Shown here piece by piece: positions 9,218 to 18,312 of a stretch of 64,000 nt of DNA (positions within the stretch are counted from its first letter, which is position 1; each line of letters begins with the position of its first letter). The notes beneath the pieces are model-generated. The model was not told the origin of the DNA. It searched no databases and saw only the letters and a program-made list of their open reading frames with translations. The position numbers and the translations under genes are program-made. Source of the DNA: Sphingopyxis sp. MSC1_008. GTDB lineage: Bacteria > Pseudomonadota > Alphaproteobacteria > Sphingomonadales > Sphingomonadaceae. The stretch covers positions 62,001-126,000 of the forward strand of contig NZ_JALPRD010000013.1 in assembly GCF_023197165.1 (NCBI RefSeq). The letters are read 5' to 3'.

Positions 9218-9239
9218 CTATTGGGGCAAACCCGCACTA
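9218..9239 (-). promoter_or_regulatory. dyad operator copy B (before dioxygenase 1)
   Basis: The top strand reads CTATTGGGGCAAAC followed by CCGCACTA, 12 of 22 matches to the ideal dyad. This is the weakest copy, but its first 14 bases differ from copy D (12314) at one position only. It lies about 240 bp before the leftward alpha-subunit start. Confidence 0.42.
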
Positions 9240-9424
9240 GGTCATTGTCCACCCCGTTGTTTCGGCGTCTTCGCGGCGCGCCAGGCGCCGGCGCTTTTCT
9301 CCCGGCCCGTCGTCGGCAGCGACAAGGGCTTGCGCCGTGTCCAGCATAGCGGCGGGTTTTTCTGTGCCGCGGGCGCTGATCGCCCATCTTGAGCGCTGGC
9401 CGCCGGAAATAATCGAGCGGTGCC

Positions 9425-9446
9425 CCATGGGTGCTAACACCCATTG
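9425..9446 (+). promoter_or_regulatory. dyad operator copy C (before dioxygenase 2)
   Basis: This is the best copy, with 18 of 22 matches. GGGTG and CACCC form a perfect inverted repeat around CTAA, extended outward by CCAT and ATTG. It lies about 170 bp before the GTG start of the rightward alpha subunit. Confidence 0.62.
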
Positions 9447-9613
9447 GGTTCGACAATCCTCCCGATGTTCCGCTGCGTCGAACTGGCTATGCCGTCTCGG
9501 CGCACGAACGTTCGATGCGCGCGATTTTTCATAAGAGACATGAGGATGTGCCGTCCTGGCGGACCGCATGGCTGATCAATTATTTCCTATGGCAGGCGTC
9601 CGGGGAGACAGAC

Positions 9614-10891
9614 GTGGATATATCCGAGATAATTTCAATTGATACCGACCGAAGTCGGTTCAAGGTCCATCGTAGCGGATACGTAAATCAAGACCTGTTC
9701 GCAGCAGAGCGCGACGCGATCTTCAACAAGTCCTGGCTCTATGTCGGTCATGAATCGGAGATCGTCACCGCTGGTGATTTCGTCACGCGCCGCGTGGCCG
9801 GCCGCGATCTCGTCCTCGCCCGCGACTCGCAGGGCGCCGTCCGCTGCTTTCACAACGTCTGTCCCCACCGCGGTGCCAAGATCGTCCGCGAGAAATCCGG
9901 CAATGCCCGCAGCTTCACGTGCATCTATCATGCCTGGAAGTTCAGCAACGCTGGCAAGCTGATCGGTCTCAACGGGCCCGAAACCTACCCGCCGGGCTTC
10001 CGGCAGGATCCGCAGCATCAGCTTCAGCCGGTGCCGCTGCTCGATGCCTACCGCGGCCTGATCTTCATCAATTACGATTCCGGCGCCGTCAGCCTGACCG
10101 AGTATCTGGCGGGCGCCAAAGAGTATCTCGACCTGATCATGGACCAGGCGCAAGAGCGGATGGTGCTGATCGGCGGTGTCCAGGAATATGCGATGCGCGC
10201 GAACTGGAAACTGCTGGCCGAGAATGCGGTCGATGTTTTTCACCTGCAGCCGCTTCACCCGACATATTTCGACATGATTGGGGCGCTTTCCGGCAGCACG
10301 CCGAGCTTCAAGGGGCTGACCGGAGAGGCGCATTATCTCGGCAACGGCCATACGGTGGTGGAGATGGATACCCCCGCCGGCCGGCCGATCGCGAAATGGA
10401 TGCCGGGCTGGGGCGAAGAGAGCAAAGCGAGCATCGAGCGTGTCTATGCGGATCTCGTTCGCCGGTTCGGCGAGGAACGCGCGTTCCGGATTGCCAACCG
10501 GAACCGCAATCTTGTTCTCTTCCCGAACCTTGTCATCAACGATCATATTTCGCTCACAATCCGCTGCACCGAGCCGGTCGCGCCCGACGCGATGGACGTC
10601 ACCGTCTGGGGTCTGGCGCCGGAGGAAGAGGCGGGGAACGAGGTTGCAGTCAAACGCCGGCTGACGAGTTTTATCGAGTTCCTCGGCCCCGGCGGCTTCG
10701 CCACGCCCGACGACATCGAGGCGCTCGAGCTTTGCCAGAAAGGCTTTGCCAGCCTGCAGGGCGCGCCGTGGAACGACTTCTCGAAGGGAATGGCTTCGAA
10801 CACCACGAGCTGGATGGACGAAGGACAGATGCGGTATTTCTGGGTCGAATGGCGCGACCGCCTGCTTCGCAATTGCGAGGTGGCGGCATGA
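9614..10891 (+). CDS. ring-hydroxylating dioxygenase alpha subunit (system 2)
   Basis: This second catalytic oxygenase subunit has 425 residues. The Rieske ligands are C83-x-H85 and C103-x2-H106 (CPHRG, CIYHAW), and the mononuclear iron ligands are D207, H210 and H215 in ENAVDVFHLQPLH. The start is inferred as GTG at 9614, with GGGGAG six bases upstream; the frame is open 61 codons further up, but that stretch is unlike the family and carries a dyad operator. It overlaps the beta-subunit start by four bases. It differs clearly from the system 1 alpha subunit, so the two probably act on different rings or at different steps. Confidence 0.93.
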   Translation: MDISEIISIDTDRSRFKVHRSGYVNQDLFAAERDAIFNKSWLYVGHESEIVTAGDFVTRRVAGRDLVLARDSQGAVRCFHNVCPHRGAKIVREKSGNARSFTCIYHAWKFSNAGKLIGLNGPETYPPGFRQDPQHQLQPVPLLDAYRGLIFINYDSGAVSLTEYLAGAKEYLDLIMDQAQERMVLIGGVQEYAMRANWKLLAENAVDVFHLQPLHPTYFDMIGALSGSTPSFKGLTGEAHYLGNGHTVVEMDTPAGRPIAKWMPGWGEESKASIERVYADLVRRFGEERAFRIANRNRNLVLFPNLVINDHISLTIRCTEPVAPDAMDVTVWGLAPEEEAGNEVAVKRRLTSFIEFLGPGGFATPDDIEALELCQKGFASLQGAPWNDFSKGMASNTTSWMDEGQMRYFWVEWRDRLLRNCEVAA

Positions 10892-11382
10892 GCACGCCCG
10901 AAACGCCATCGCGGGCGGAAATAGAGGATTTCATCTTTCACGAGGCCGAACTGCTCGACGCCTGGAATTTGACCGAGTGGCGTGCGCTGTTCACGGAAGA
11001 ATGCCGATATCTCGTGCCCACTCCGAGTGCCGATCCTTATGCCTCGCCCGATTCCACGCTGCATATCATTGCCGATGACGCGTTTCTGCTGACCGAACGC
11101 GTAAAGCGCCTGGGGAAGCGCACGGCACATGCCGAGTTTCCGCACTCCAAGACGCAGCGCCTCGTCAGCAATGTCCGGATCGCCGCGAGCAGCGGGGATG
11201 AAATTCACGTGCGCAGCGTCTTCGCGACGTTCCGCTCGCGCCACGGCAGGGTCGACACCTATTACGGCCGGCACGAGCATATCCTCGTCCGGGAAGCCGG
11301 CGCGCTAAAGATCAGGCAGAAGCGCTCGATCCTCGGCATGGAAGCGCTTCGTCCGCAGGGCAGTCTTTCTATCATTGTGTGA
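10888..11382 (+). CDS. ring-hydroxylating dioxygenase beta subunit (system 2)
   Basis: This 164-residue small subunit (NTF2-like fold) partners the preceding alpha subunit. It shows the family pattern of an early LDAWNLTEWRALFTEECRYL block, a middle KTQRLVSNVRI segment and the C-terminal LKIRQKRSILGME. The ATG overlaps the alpha stop (ATGA), which is the reason for this start although the frame is open far upstream. It is followed after nine bases by the diol dehydrogenase gene. Confidence 0.93.
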   Translation: MSTPETPSRAEIEDFIFHEAELLDAWNLTEWRALFTEECRYLVPTPSADPYASPDSTLHIIADDAFLLTERVKRLGKRTAHAEFPHSKTQRLVSNVRIAASSGDEIHVRSVFATFRSRHGRVDTYYGRHEHILVREAGALKIRQKRSILGMEALRPQGSLSIIV

Positions 11383-11391
11383 GAAAATGAA

Positions 11392-12174
11392 ATGCGTGGA
11401 TTGAACGGAAAAGTAGCGATCGTCACGGGCGGCGCCCGCAGTATCGGTGCCGCAGTGGTCAGGGAATTCTTGCTCGAGGGTGCGAGCGTCACGATCGCCG
11501 ATATCTTGGTCGATGAAGGCGCGGCGCTAGCGGCAGAGCTCGGGGACAAGGTTCATTTCGCGCCCACTGATCTGCGCTCGGATGAGCAGCTGCAAAGCTG
11601 CGTGGACCAGACGGTGGAAAAATACGGACGGATCGACTTCCTGATCAACGCGGCGGCGACCTATCACGACAAGGGCTTCGACAGCTCACGGGCCGACTGG
11701 ACATTCACGTTCGACGTCAACCTGTTTGGCGGCGTCGTGCTGTTTCAAAAGGCCTACCCGTACCTCGCGCAATCGGGGGCGGCAGCGGTCGTGAACTTCA
11801 GCAGCGAAAGCGCGCATGCCGCGCAGGCGAAGCGGTGGGTCTATCCGTGCACCAAGTCCGCGATCGAGGAGTTGACGCGGTCGCAGGCGCTCGACGTCGC
11901 CAAGGATAATATTCGGGTCAACGCGGTCATTCCCGGCTGGACCTGGTCGACGCCGATCCAAAAAGCGCATGACCAGGATCCGGACTATGTCGATCGCCTC
12001 GCCGCGCAGTTCCACATGAACGGGCGGATCGGGACTGCGGAAGAGGTGGCCCGCGCCGTTATGTTCCTGTGTTCGACCGACGCCAGCCTCATCACCGGAT
12101 CTATGATTCCGGTCGACGGCGGCCATGCCTCGCTTGGCCCGCAGGGAACGCTCGAGCTCTCGCCGCCGCAGTAG
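11392..12174 (+). CDS. SDR dehydrogenase, probable cis-dihydrodiol dehydrogenase
   Basis: This 260-residue short-chain dehydrogenase/reductase has the Rossmann glycine motif TGGARSIG (residues 12-19). It has NAAAT in place of the usual NNAG-type motif, a serine-rich strand (NFSSES) and the catalytic YPCTK. The end (ITGSMIPVDGG) is typical of classical NAD-dependent members. It follows the system 2 beta subunit by nine bases, so it most likely oxidises the cis-dihydrodiol to a catechol, as HcaB and BphB do. The mhpB-like gene begins 217 bp further on behind its own operator copy. Confidence 0.88.
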   Translation: MRGLNGKVAIVTGGARSIGAAVVREFLLEGASVTIADILVDEGAALAAELGDKVHFAPTDLRSDEQLQSCVDQTVEKYGRIDFLINAAATYHDKGFDSSRADWTFTFDVNLFGGVVLFQKAYPYLAQSGAAAVVNFSSESAHAAQAKRWVYPCTKSAIEELTRSQALDVAKDNIRVNAVIPGWTWSTPIQKAHDQDPDYVDRLAAQFHMNGRIGTAEEVARAVMFLCSTDASLITGSMIPVDGGHASLGPQGTLELSPPQ

Positions 12175-12313
12175 CCAGATAGCCGATCAGATGCCGCTTT
12201 CACGTCGTCCCGGTTACGGCTGCCCGCCGCGGGGTTTCGGCCGGCCGGCAGCGCCGCACCGCGGCGTACCGACCCGCAGGGCGAGCCCCGACACAATTAC
12301 CGGATCATCGCCC

Positions 12314-12335
12314 CTATTGGGGCGAACACTAATGG
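12314..12335 (+). promoter_or_regulatory. dyad operator copy D (before the mhpB-like gene)
   Basis: CTATTGGGGCGAAC followed by ACTAATGG matches the ideal dyad at 14 of 22 positions. It ends 56 bp before the extradiol dioxygenase start, implying a separate promoter for the ring-cleavage operon. Confidence 0.5.
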
Positions 12336-12391
12336 GAAGCGTCTCGAAGACAATTTACACGCGACAGAGGCCCCAAGCTCGGGAGGAATAA

Positions 12392-13357
12392 ATGGCTTTC
12401 TTCATGGTCGCAGCGTCGCACTCGCCGCTCCTCGATTTTCCGGCGCGCGAGAGTTCCTCGGTGCGGAATATTCTTGCCGCGCTGGACTCCAGTCGGGCGC
12501 GGATCGAAGCCTTCAATCCCGACCTCGCGATTGTCTTCGGCGTCGATCATTATGGCGGCCATCACATGGACTGCATGCCGTCGTTCTGCGTGGGCGTCGA
12601 AGCCACGGCCATCTCGGACGTCGGTGGAACGCCCGGCCGCCTCAACGTCCCCCGCGAGACGGCCGTGGCAGCCGTCAAGGCGATCCGCGCCGCGGGCGTG
12701 GATACCGCGGTGTCCTACGCTATGGACGTCGACCATGGTTTCTCGCAGGCCCTCCGGCGTCTCCTCGGCGGCGTGGACCGGTATCCGGTGCTGCCGATCT
12801 TCGTCAGCTGCCTTCAGCCACCCTTTAGTCCGTTCGCACGTGCCCGCGCTCTGGGCGAGGCCGTCGGATCGTTTGCCAAGACGCTCGACCATGAGCGCAT
12901 CCTCTTCGTCGGCACCGGGGGCCTTGCGCACAATCCCTATCATCTCTTCCCGCCGATCGACGAGGTGCAGCCGGAATGGCGCCCCTATATCCTGCACGGC
13001 AAGGCGCAGTCGGAGGTGCCGCAGCAGGATTGGATCGACTATGAGATCCGGGAGCATCATGTCGGCGCGCAGATCCTGGCCAGTGACGAAGCGACCCCGC
13101 AGATGGCCGGTCTGAACGACCCTTGGGACAAGGCATTCCTTGCAGCCTATTGCTCGGACGATCTCTCCGGGTTCGACCGCTGGGATCCCGAGCAGGTCAT
13201 GGCCGAGGCCGGGATCGGGGCCGTCGAGACGCAATCATGGATTGCCGCAGGCCAGGCGATGCTGACCGCGACGGGCACGCCCCCGCGCACGATGTTCCAC
13301 GAAGTTTCGATGGAAGTCGGCATCGGCTTCGGGGTCGCGGAAGCGGGCCCGGCCTGA
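12392..13357 (+). CDS. mhpB: class III extradiol dioxygenase, MhpB-like
   Basis: This 321-residue enzyme is a homologue of 2,3-dihydroxyphenylpropionate 1,2-dioxygenase, an iron(II) type III meta-cleavage enzyme. Matches to the E. coli MhpB sequence as I remember it run the whole length: SHSPL at the start, DHYGGHHMDCMPSFCVGVEA, SYAMDVDHGF and GGLAHNP. H115 and H180 align with the two catalytic histidines (115 and 179) of MhpB. The start follows a strong GGAGG six bases upstream. It leads a rightward group with a double cupin, an HpaI-like aldolase and a ferredoxin reductase. The expected reaction is cleavage of a 3-substituted catechol bearing an acid side chain; the exact substrate is an inference. 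Confidence 0.9.
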   Translation: MAFFMVAASHSPLLDFPARESSSVRNILAALDSSRARIEAFNPDLAIVFGVDHYGGHHMDCMPSFCVGVEATAISDVGGTPGRLNVPRETAVAAVKAIRAAGVDTAVSYAMDVDHGFSQALRRLLGGVDRYPVLPIFVSCLQPPFSPFARARALGEAVGSFAKTLDHERILFVGTGGLAHNPYHLFPPIDEVQPEWRPYILHGKAQSEVPQQDWIDYEIREHHVGAQILASDEATPQMAGLNDPWDKAFLAAYCSDDLSGFDRWDPEQVMAEAGIGAVETQSWIAAGQAMLTATGTPPRTMFHEVSMEVGIGFGVAEAGPA

Positions 13358-13409
13358 GCGAAGCCCAGCCGTCCGACCAATCACCATATTCTGAAAGATA
13401 TCCAGCGCC

Positions 13410-14330
13410 ATGGCTTATGACACGACCGATCCACGATCGCTCCTGGCGGGCGCCGAGAAAGCAGCCGTACCGGTGGTTGCCTATGCCGATGCAGAAACCA
13501 TCGAATTCAACAAGGTTCCGCCCTCCGAGACGGGCGCCGGATTCAAGAGCTGGTATGGGCGCTGCCAGAATCTGGTGGTGTCCTACACCGAGGTAGAACC
13601 CGGCGCCGTTCTGATCCGCGAGAGACATGCGGACGAGTATATGGTGTTTTTTCCGAATCCCGAGATCAAGGCCGACATCGAGACCGCCAACGGCCGGGCG
13701 GACGATGTCAGCTCGCAGCTGGCGATCGTCCCGCCGGGCGACAGCAGGATCACGATAACCGCCGGCAAGGGCACGGTGATGCGCGTTTTCAGCGCGCTTT
13801 CGACAGATCTTACCGAAAAGAGCTACAATGCCGCGTCCTACCGCGAGCCCCACCCGAATATACCGCCGTTTCAGCCCTGGCCCGCGCCGCCGGCGGGCTT
13901 CAAACTGCGGCTGTATCCGATCGACGTTCCGGCGACGGAAGGGCGTTTCGGCGTGCTCTATCGCTCGACCAACATGATGATCAACCTCTTCCCGGTTGCG
14001 ACGGAGCCGCGCGATCCCAACAAGATGTCGCCGCACTATCACGACGATTTCGAGCAATGTTCGCTTACCCTCCAAGGCGACTATATGCACTATATCCGCT
14101 GGCCCTGGACCGTGAACAAGGCGATCTGGCGCGACGATGCCAAGATCAGATGCTCGGCGCCTTCGATAACGATCATTCCTCCGCCCGCGATTCACACGTC
14201 GCAGGCGCTCCCGCCCGCCCCCTGCCATCTCATCGATATCTTTGGGCCCCCGCGCCTCGATTTTTCGCTCAAGCCCGGATGGGTGCTGAATGCGGCCGAC
14301 TATCCCATGCCCGCGGGCATGGGCAGCTAA
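13410..14330 (+). CDS. double-cupin-like protein of unknown function
   Basis: I do not recognise a characterised family for this 306-residue protein. Two beta-rich halves can be seen. The second carries a cupin-like metal motif (SPHYHDDFEQCSLTLQGDY, about residues 210-228) with a later histidine in PPAIHTSQ. The first half has EVEPGAVLIRERHADEYMVFF, similar in layout but with fewer histidines. There is no signal peptide. It sits between the ring-cleavage dioxygenase and the HpaI-type aldolase, where a hydrolase, tautomerase or hydratase is normally encoded. It may therefore process the ring-cleavage product, or be a second dioxygenase. Both options are inference. Confidence 0.7.
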   Translation: MAYDTTDPRSLLAGAEKAAVPVVAYADAETIEFNKVPPSETGAGFKSWYGRCQNLVVSYTEVEPGAVLIRERHADEYMVFFPNPEIKADIETANGRADDVSSQLAIVPPGDSRITITAGKGTVMRVFSALSTDLTEKSYNAASYREPHPNIPPFQPWPAPPAGFKLRLYPIDVPATEGRFGVLYRSTNMMINLFPVATEPRDPNKMSPHYHDDFEQCSLTLQGDYMHYIRWPWTVNKAIWRDDAKIRCSAPSITIIPPPAIHTSQALPPAPCHLIDIFGPPRLDFSLKPGWVLNAADYPMPAGMGS

Positions 14331-14437
14331 CATCCGGCTCGACGAGAGGGCGCGCTACCCGCGACTAATGCTCGAAGCGGCAGTTTCGCATGAACCGCGT
14401 TGCCGGGCGGACGGGCAAGATAACAGGAGCTTAGGAC

Positions 14438-15220
14438 ATGGCCACTTGCCGACCGGATCCCCGTGCCTTTCGCGCGCGCCTCAAGGCCGGAGAACCCTTG
14501 CTTGGCACCTTCATGAAGGTACCCGCGGTCCAGAACACCGAGATCATCGGATCGATCGGCTTCGATTTTGTCGTGCTTGACGAGGAACATGCGCCCTGGA
14601 CGCGGGCGACGCTCGATCAAGGTCTGCTCGCCGCCCGCGCCGTTGGCACGGCGGGTCTCGTCCGGATCGCACGCCCCGATGCCGCCAGCGTTCTGTCGGT
14701 GCTCGACGATGGCGCGATCGGCATATTGTGTCCGCATGTCGACACCGCGGCAAAGGCCCGCGATCTTGTATCCTGGGCCAAATATCATGGCGGCAGCCGC
14801 GGCGCCGGCGTCAGCCGGGGATGCGACTATGGGCAATTACCTGACATGACGCGCGCCGCCGATGAATTTACGACGGTGATCTGCATGATCGAGGATCGCG
14901 AGGCGCTCGATGCCATCGACGCGATATCCTCGGTTGATGGCGTCGACGCGATATTCCTCGGGCGCGGGGATCTCGGACTCTCGCTCAGCAATGCGACCGA
15001 CCCGGTCCCGACCCTCGCCGACGCCGTGGAAAGCGTCGTGAGAATTGCAAAGGGCAATGGCAAGGCCGTTTCGGCGGTCGTGCAGTCGATGAAGAGCGAC
15101 GAAGCCAAATGGCTCATCGACCTCGGCGTGACAGCCATGATGGTCGCCCAGGACCTCGCCTTCATGCGCCGGGCGGCGGAAGCCGCCCTTCAGGAATTCA
15201 ACGAGGTCATGAAGGGCTGA
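14438..15220 (+). CDS. HpcH/HpaI family aldolase
   Basis: This 260-residue class II pyruvate aldolase of the HpaI type is a metal-dependent enzyme that cleaves 4-hydroxy-2-oxo acids to pyruvate and an aldehyde. Family motifs are LLGTFMKVPA at the start, VLDEEHAPW (catalytic His after DxE), CMIEDREALDAID (metal-binding Glu) and DAIFLGRGDLGLSL (metal-binding Asp). An AGGAG site precedes the start. In the classical pathway this step is done by MhpE, so an HpaI-type enzyme here would be a functional replacement. The neighbouring double cupin and ring-cleavage enzyme support a meta-pathway role. Confidence 0.88.
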   Translation: MATCRPDPRAFRARLKAGEPLLGTFMKVPAVQNTEIIGSIGFDFVVLDEEHAPWTRATLDQGLLAARAVGTAGLVRIARPDAASVLSVLDDGAIGILCPHVDTAAKARDLVSWAKYHGGSRGAGVSRGCDYGQLPDMTRAADEFTTVICMIEDREALDAIDAISSVDGVDAIFLGRGDLGLSLSNATDPVPTLADAVESVVRIAKGNGKAVSAVVQSMKSDEAKWLIDLGVTAMMVAQDLAFMRRAAEAALQEFNEVMKG

Positions 15221-15288
15221 GTCCTTTCGCGCCCCCGTCCTTGCCGCAGTTTCATCCCAGTCAGCTCGATTAGTGGTTTAGGAATGTC

Positions 15289-16539
15289 ATGTTCGAAAAA
15301 AATGATCGCCTGGCAGATGTGGTCATCGTGGGAGCGGGGCACGGCGGCGCGCAGTGCGCGATCGCACTTCGCCAGAACGGGTTCGGCGGCACGGTTACGA
15401 TGATCGGGCGCGAGCCCGAACCGCCTTATGAGCGCCCCCCCTTGTCGAAAGAATATTTCGCGCGCGAGAAGAGCTTTGATCGGCTCTACATCCGTCCGCT
15501 CGCCTTCTGGGCGGAAAAGGACATCGAACTGCGTCTCGGCACGGATGTCACGGCCGTCGATCCCGCGGCGAAGCAGATCACGCTCTCAAGCGGTCCGAAG
15601 CTCACCTATGGCACGCTGATCTGGGCGACTGGCGGCGATCCGCGGCGGCTGTCCTGCCCCGGCGCCGAGCTCGCCGGCGTCCATCCCGTCCGCACACGCG
15701 CCGACTGCGACCAGCTGATGGACGAGATCGATCGCGGCGCACGGAACATCGCCGTGATTGGCGGCGGCTTTATCGGGCTCGAGGCGGCGGCGGTGCTGAC
15801 CAAGCTCGGCTGCAAGGTGACACTGCTTGAAGCCCTGCCCCGCGTGCTGGCGCGCGTCGCTGGCGAGGAGCTCTCGGAATTCTACGAGAAGGAGCATCGG
15901 GGCCGCGGCGTCGACCTGCGCACCGGCGTCGCGGTCGCTGGCCTGGCAGGCCAGGATCGCGTGACCGGCGTGAAGCTCGCCGACGGGACCGTCGTTCCGG
16001 CCGATGCGGTTATCGTCGGCATTGGCATCCTTCCTGCGGTCGGCCCGCTGCTCGCGGCGGGCGCGGCCGGCGACGATGGCGTCCTCGTCGACGAATATTG
16101 CAGGACCTCACTAGCCGATATCTACGCCGTGGGTGATTGTGCCGCCTTCGCCTGCTCCTATGCCGGCGGGGCGGTGATGCGCGTCGAATCGGTGCAGAAC
16201 GCCAGCGACATGGCGACGTGCGCCGCCAAGGCGATCTGCGGCGACGGGCAGCCCTATCGCGCCCTCCCCTGGTTCTGGTCGGACCAGTACGACCTGCGAC
16301 TGCAGACTGCGGGCATCTCGCGCGGATATACCGAGACAATCGTGCGCGGCGACCCGGCGGCGCGATCATTCTCGGTGGTCTATCTCAAGGACGGTGCAGT
16401 CATCGCGCTCGACTGCGTCAACATGGTCAAGGACTATGTGCAGGGTCGCAAGCTGGTCGAAGCCGGATCGAGCCCCGACAAAACGCAGCTCGCCGACGCC
16501 AACGTCCCGCTCAAGGGGTTGCAGCTGCCTCCATCCTGA
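15289..16539 (+). CDS. FAD-dependent ferredoxin reductase of the dioxygenase system
   Basis: This 416-residue flavoprotein resembles HcaD, BphG and rhodocoxin reductase. It would carry electrons from NADH to the Rieske ferredoxin. The FAD-binding motif is [18 protein letters not shown] (residues 11-28), followed by [11 protein letters not shown]. The NAD-binding motif is [14 protein letters not shown], and the second FAD motif is [11 protein letters not shown]. The C-terminal reductase domain has [14 protein letters not shown]. It lies 68 bp after the aldolase and is probably the last gene of the rightward group. A close paralogue lies at 61374-62594 with the same motif order. Confidence 0.93.
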   Translation: MFEKNDRLADVVIVGAGHGGAQCAIALRQNGFGGTVTMIGREPEPPYERPPLSKEYFAREKSFDRLYIRPLAFWAEKDIELRLGTDVTAVDPAAKQITLSSGPKLTYGTLIWATGGDPRRLSCPGAELAGVHPVRTRADCDQLMDEIDRGARNIAVIGGGFIGLEAAAVLTKLGCKVTLLEALPRVLARVAGEELSEFYEKEHRGRGVDLRTGVAVAGLAGQDRVTGVKLADGTVVPADAVIVGIGILPAVGPLLAAGAAGDDGVLVDEYCRTSLADIYAVGDCAAFACSYAGGAVMRVESVQNASDMATCAAKAICGDGQPYRALPWFWSDQYDLRLQTAGISRGYTETIVRGDPAARSFSVVYLKDGAVIALDCVNMVKDYVQGRKLVEAGSSPDKTQLADANVPLKGLQLPPS

Positions 16540-16603
16540 TACGGCTCATACCTTGCGATCTGACGGCGCCGACACAATCAGAACCGGCTCCGACAGCCAG
16601 CAG

Positions 16604-17578
16604 TTAGCCAATAGGTTCGCTACCGCGCCAAAGACTGATTGATCCTTGTAATTCACTCGGATCACCTTCGTTATCTCGCGTAGTTCCCGGCAATAAGTCT
16701 CCGAAACCGAGCCTCTTGACGAGGCGCGACTGTGCCTGTCCGGCAACTTTGGCAACCGCATCCGCGCCCTTCGCCTGTCCGTCGACGAATATGTGATCCG
16801 GCCCCTCGCCGTATGGCATTTGGAGCGCGTGCACGAGGTGTTCGGCTACCGATCGGACCGTGAGCCCGAGGCCTTGCTCCCGGTCGATGTTCTCGATCTG
16901 CCGCGCCAAGACGGGTATCCGCTCGGCCAACCCGGCATAGGCGGCGTTCCGCTCCGGATCGTCGCCACTATGGGCGTTGTCAAAATGATCGGTTCCCACG
17001 GTAAATGCGCCGGGGACGAGGAACAGGCTTTCGATTCCGAACGGCCGGATCTCGAGCGCCATGGCTTTTGCGAGCGCGTCCCCTGCAGCCTTGCTCGCCT
17101 CGTAGACTGCGATGAACGGTTCGGGGATGTAGGTCGTCGTGCTGCCGACATAGACGATCCTACCTTGACCCTGCGATCGCAGCACCGGCAGGACCGAGCG
17201 ATTGACGCGTAGCCAGGAGACCGCATTGGTGTCGAGAATCGACAGAAACTGGTCCGGCGTGAAGCTTTCCGCGATGCCGTTCATCAGCATGCCGGCATTG
17301 TTCACCACCACGTCGAGCCTGCCGCTTGTCTGATGGACCCGCTCAACGGCCGTCTCGCAGCTTTCGTCGGAAAGCACGTCCATCTCGATCGGATGGACAC
17401 GGTTTTTATTGGTAGCTCGCAGAAACCGCGCCACCTCTGCATTGCGGTTCTGCACTCCTCGCATGCCTGCATAGACAATATAGCCTGCATCGCCCAGCGC
17501 TTCGGCGATTGACCTGCCGATACCAGAAGCTGCGCCGGTCACGAGCGCGACCGCGCGCGCTTCATTCCCCGCGGTCAT
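16604..17578 (-). CDS. short-chain dehydrogenase/reductase
   Basis: This 324-residue SDR has the cofactor motif TGAASGIG near residue 15, VNNAG, a serine in YVGSTTTY and the catalytic YEASKAAGD. A C-terminal tail of about 35 residues (after LVKRLGFGDLLPG) is longer than usual. The ATG at 17578 overlaps the stop of the upstream SDR by four bases, which fixes the start. It is the last gene of a leftward operon after the SnoaL-like gene and another SDR. The substrate is unknown; the setting suggests oxidation or reduction of a degradation intermediate. Confidence 0.87.
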   Translation of the reverse strand: MTAGNEARAVALVTGAASGIGRSIAEALGDAGYIVYAGMRGVQNRNAEVARFLRATNKNRVHPIEMDVLSDESCETAVERVHQTSGRLDVVVNNAGMLMNGIAESFTPDQFLSILDTNAVSWLRVNRSVLPVLRSQGQGRIVYVGSTTTYIPEPFIAVYEASKAAGDALAKAMALEIRPFGIESLFLVPGAFTVGTDHFDNAHSGDDPERNAAYAGLAERIPVLARQIENIDREQGLGLTVRSVAEHLVHALQMPYGEGPDHIFVDGQAKGADAVAKVAGQAQSRLVKRLGFGDLLPGTTRDNEGDPSELQGSISLWRGSEPIG

Positions 17579-18312
17579 GCCATGCCTCCATTGGCGCGGA
17601 TGGTCTGGCCGTTTATCCATTGCGCTTTTCCGGACACCAGCAGTTCGATTGCGTCGGCAATATCGTCCGGTTGGCCGAGGCGTCCCAAGGGCGCGCTTGC
17701 GGCGCGGGCGGCAATATCTTCCTTGGTTTTGTCCTTCAGGAAGAAGTCGGTCTCGACCGGGCCGGGCGCCACGCAGTTGGCCGTAATATGACGGCCTCCG
17801 ACTTCCCTGGCGAGGATCGCGATCATTGCTTCGATCGCGCCCTTGGCGGCGTTGTATATGCCGTAGCCCGGTGGCTTCAGCGCGAGCGTCGTCGTGGAGA
17901 TCGCGACAATCCGTCCGCCATCGCGCATCCGCCGTGCGGCCTGCGCGAGACAGAGGAAGGTTCCTCGCATGTTGACGGCAATTTCGCGGTCAAAATGCGC
18001 CTCGTCTGCTTTGGCGAATAAAGTGGGTTTGAAGATACCTGCCGCAGTCACCAGGATATCGAGGCCGCCGAAGCGTTTTTCCGCCTTGTCGAACAGGGCA
18101 TCGACATCCCCGGCTTGTGCCACATCGGCTTTCATGACGACGACCTTGCCGGGCAGGTCTTCGCTCTCGTCCAGAAGAGTCTGTGCTGCCTTCTCAGACG
18201 AGGAATAGCTTGCGACCACATCGCATCCACTTGCGGCGAGCCGCATCACAGTCTCGCGGCCGATGCCGCCCGATCCGCCGGTGACGATGGCAACTTGCCC
18301 TGCCCTGTTCAT
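17575..18312 (-). CDS. short-chain dehydrogenase/reductase
   Basis: This 245-residue classical SDR has TGGSGGIG (residues 11-18), the variant VTAAGIF in place of NNAG, ISTTTLAL with the catalytic serine or threonine region, and YNAAKGAIE. It resembles FabG-type and 3-oxoacyl-reductase-like members in length and layout. Its start overlaps the SnoaL-like stop (18309-18312) and its stop overlaps the next SDR start, so the three genes form a tightly coupled unit. No specific substrate can be named. Confidence 0.88.
   Translation of the reverse strand: MNRAGQVAIVTGGSGGIGRETVMRLAASGCDVVASYSSSEKAAQTLLDESEDLPGKVVVMKADVAQAGDVDALFDKAEKRFGGLDILVTAAGIFKPTLFAKADEAHFDREIAVNMRGTFLCLAQAARRMRDGGRIVAISTTTLALKPPGYGIYNAAKGAIEAMIAILAREVGGRHITANCVAPGPVETDFFLKDKTKEDIAARAASAPLGRLGQPDDIADAIELLVSGKAQWINGQTIRANGGMA

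Larger units (their letters stand above)
8978..9613. other. divergent promoter region between two dioxygenase operons
   Basis: This 636-bp region separates two head-to-head alpha-subunit genes. Both long frames can be extended into it, but neither extension resembles dioxygenases. It contains two copies of the dyad motif, at 9218 and 9425, each positioned to serve one operon. I see no other gene here. Confidence 0.65.

Noticed and set aside
11250..11268. String GTCGACACCTATTA resembling the right half of the dyad
   Set aside because: It lies in the beta-subunit coding frame as Val-Asp-Thr-Tyr-Tyr codons and has no left half.
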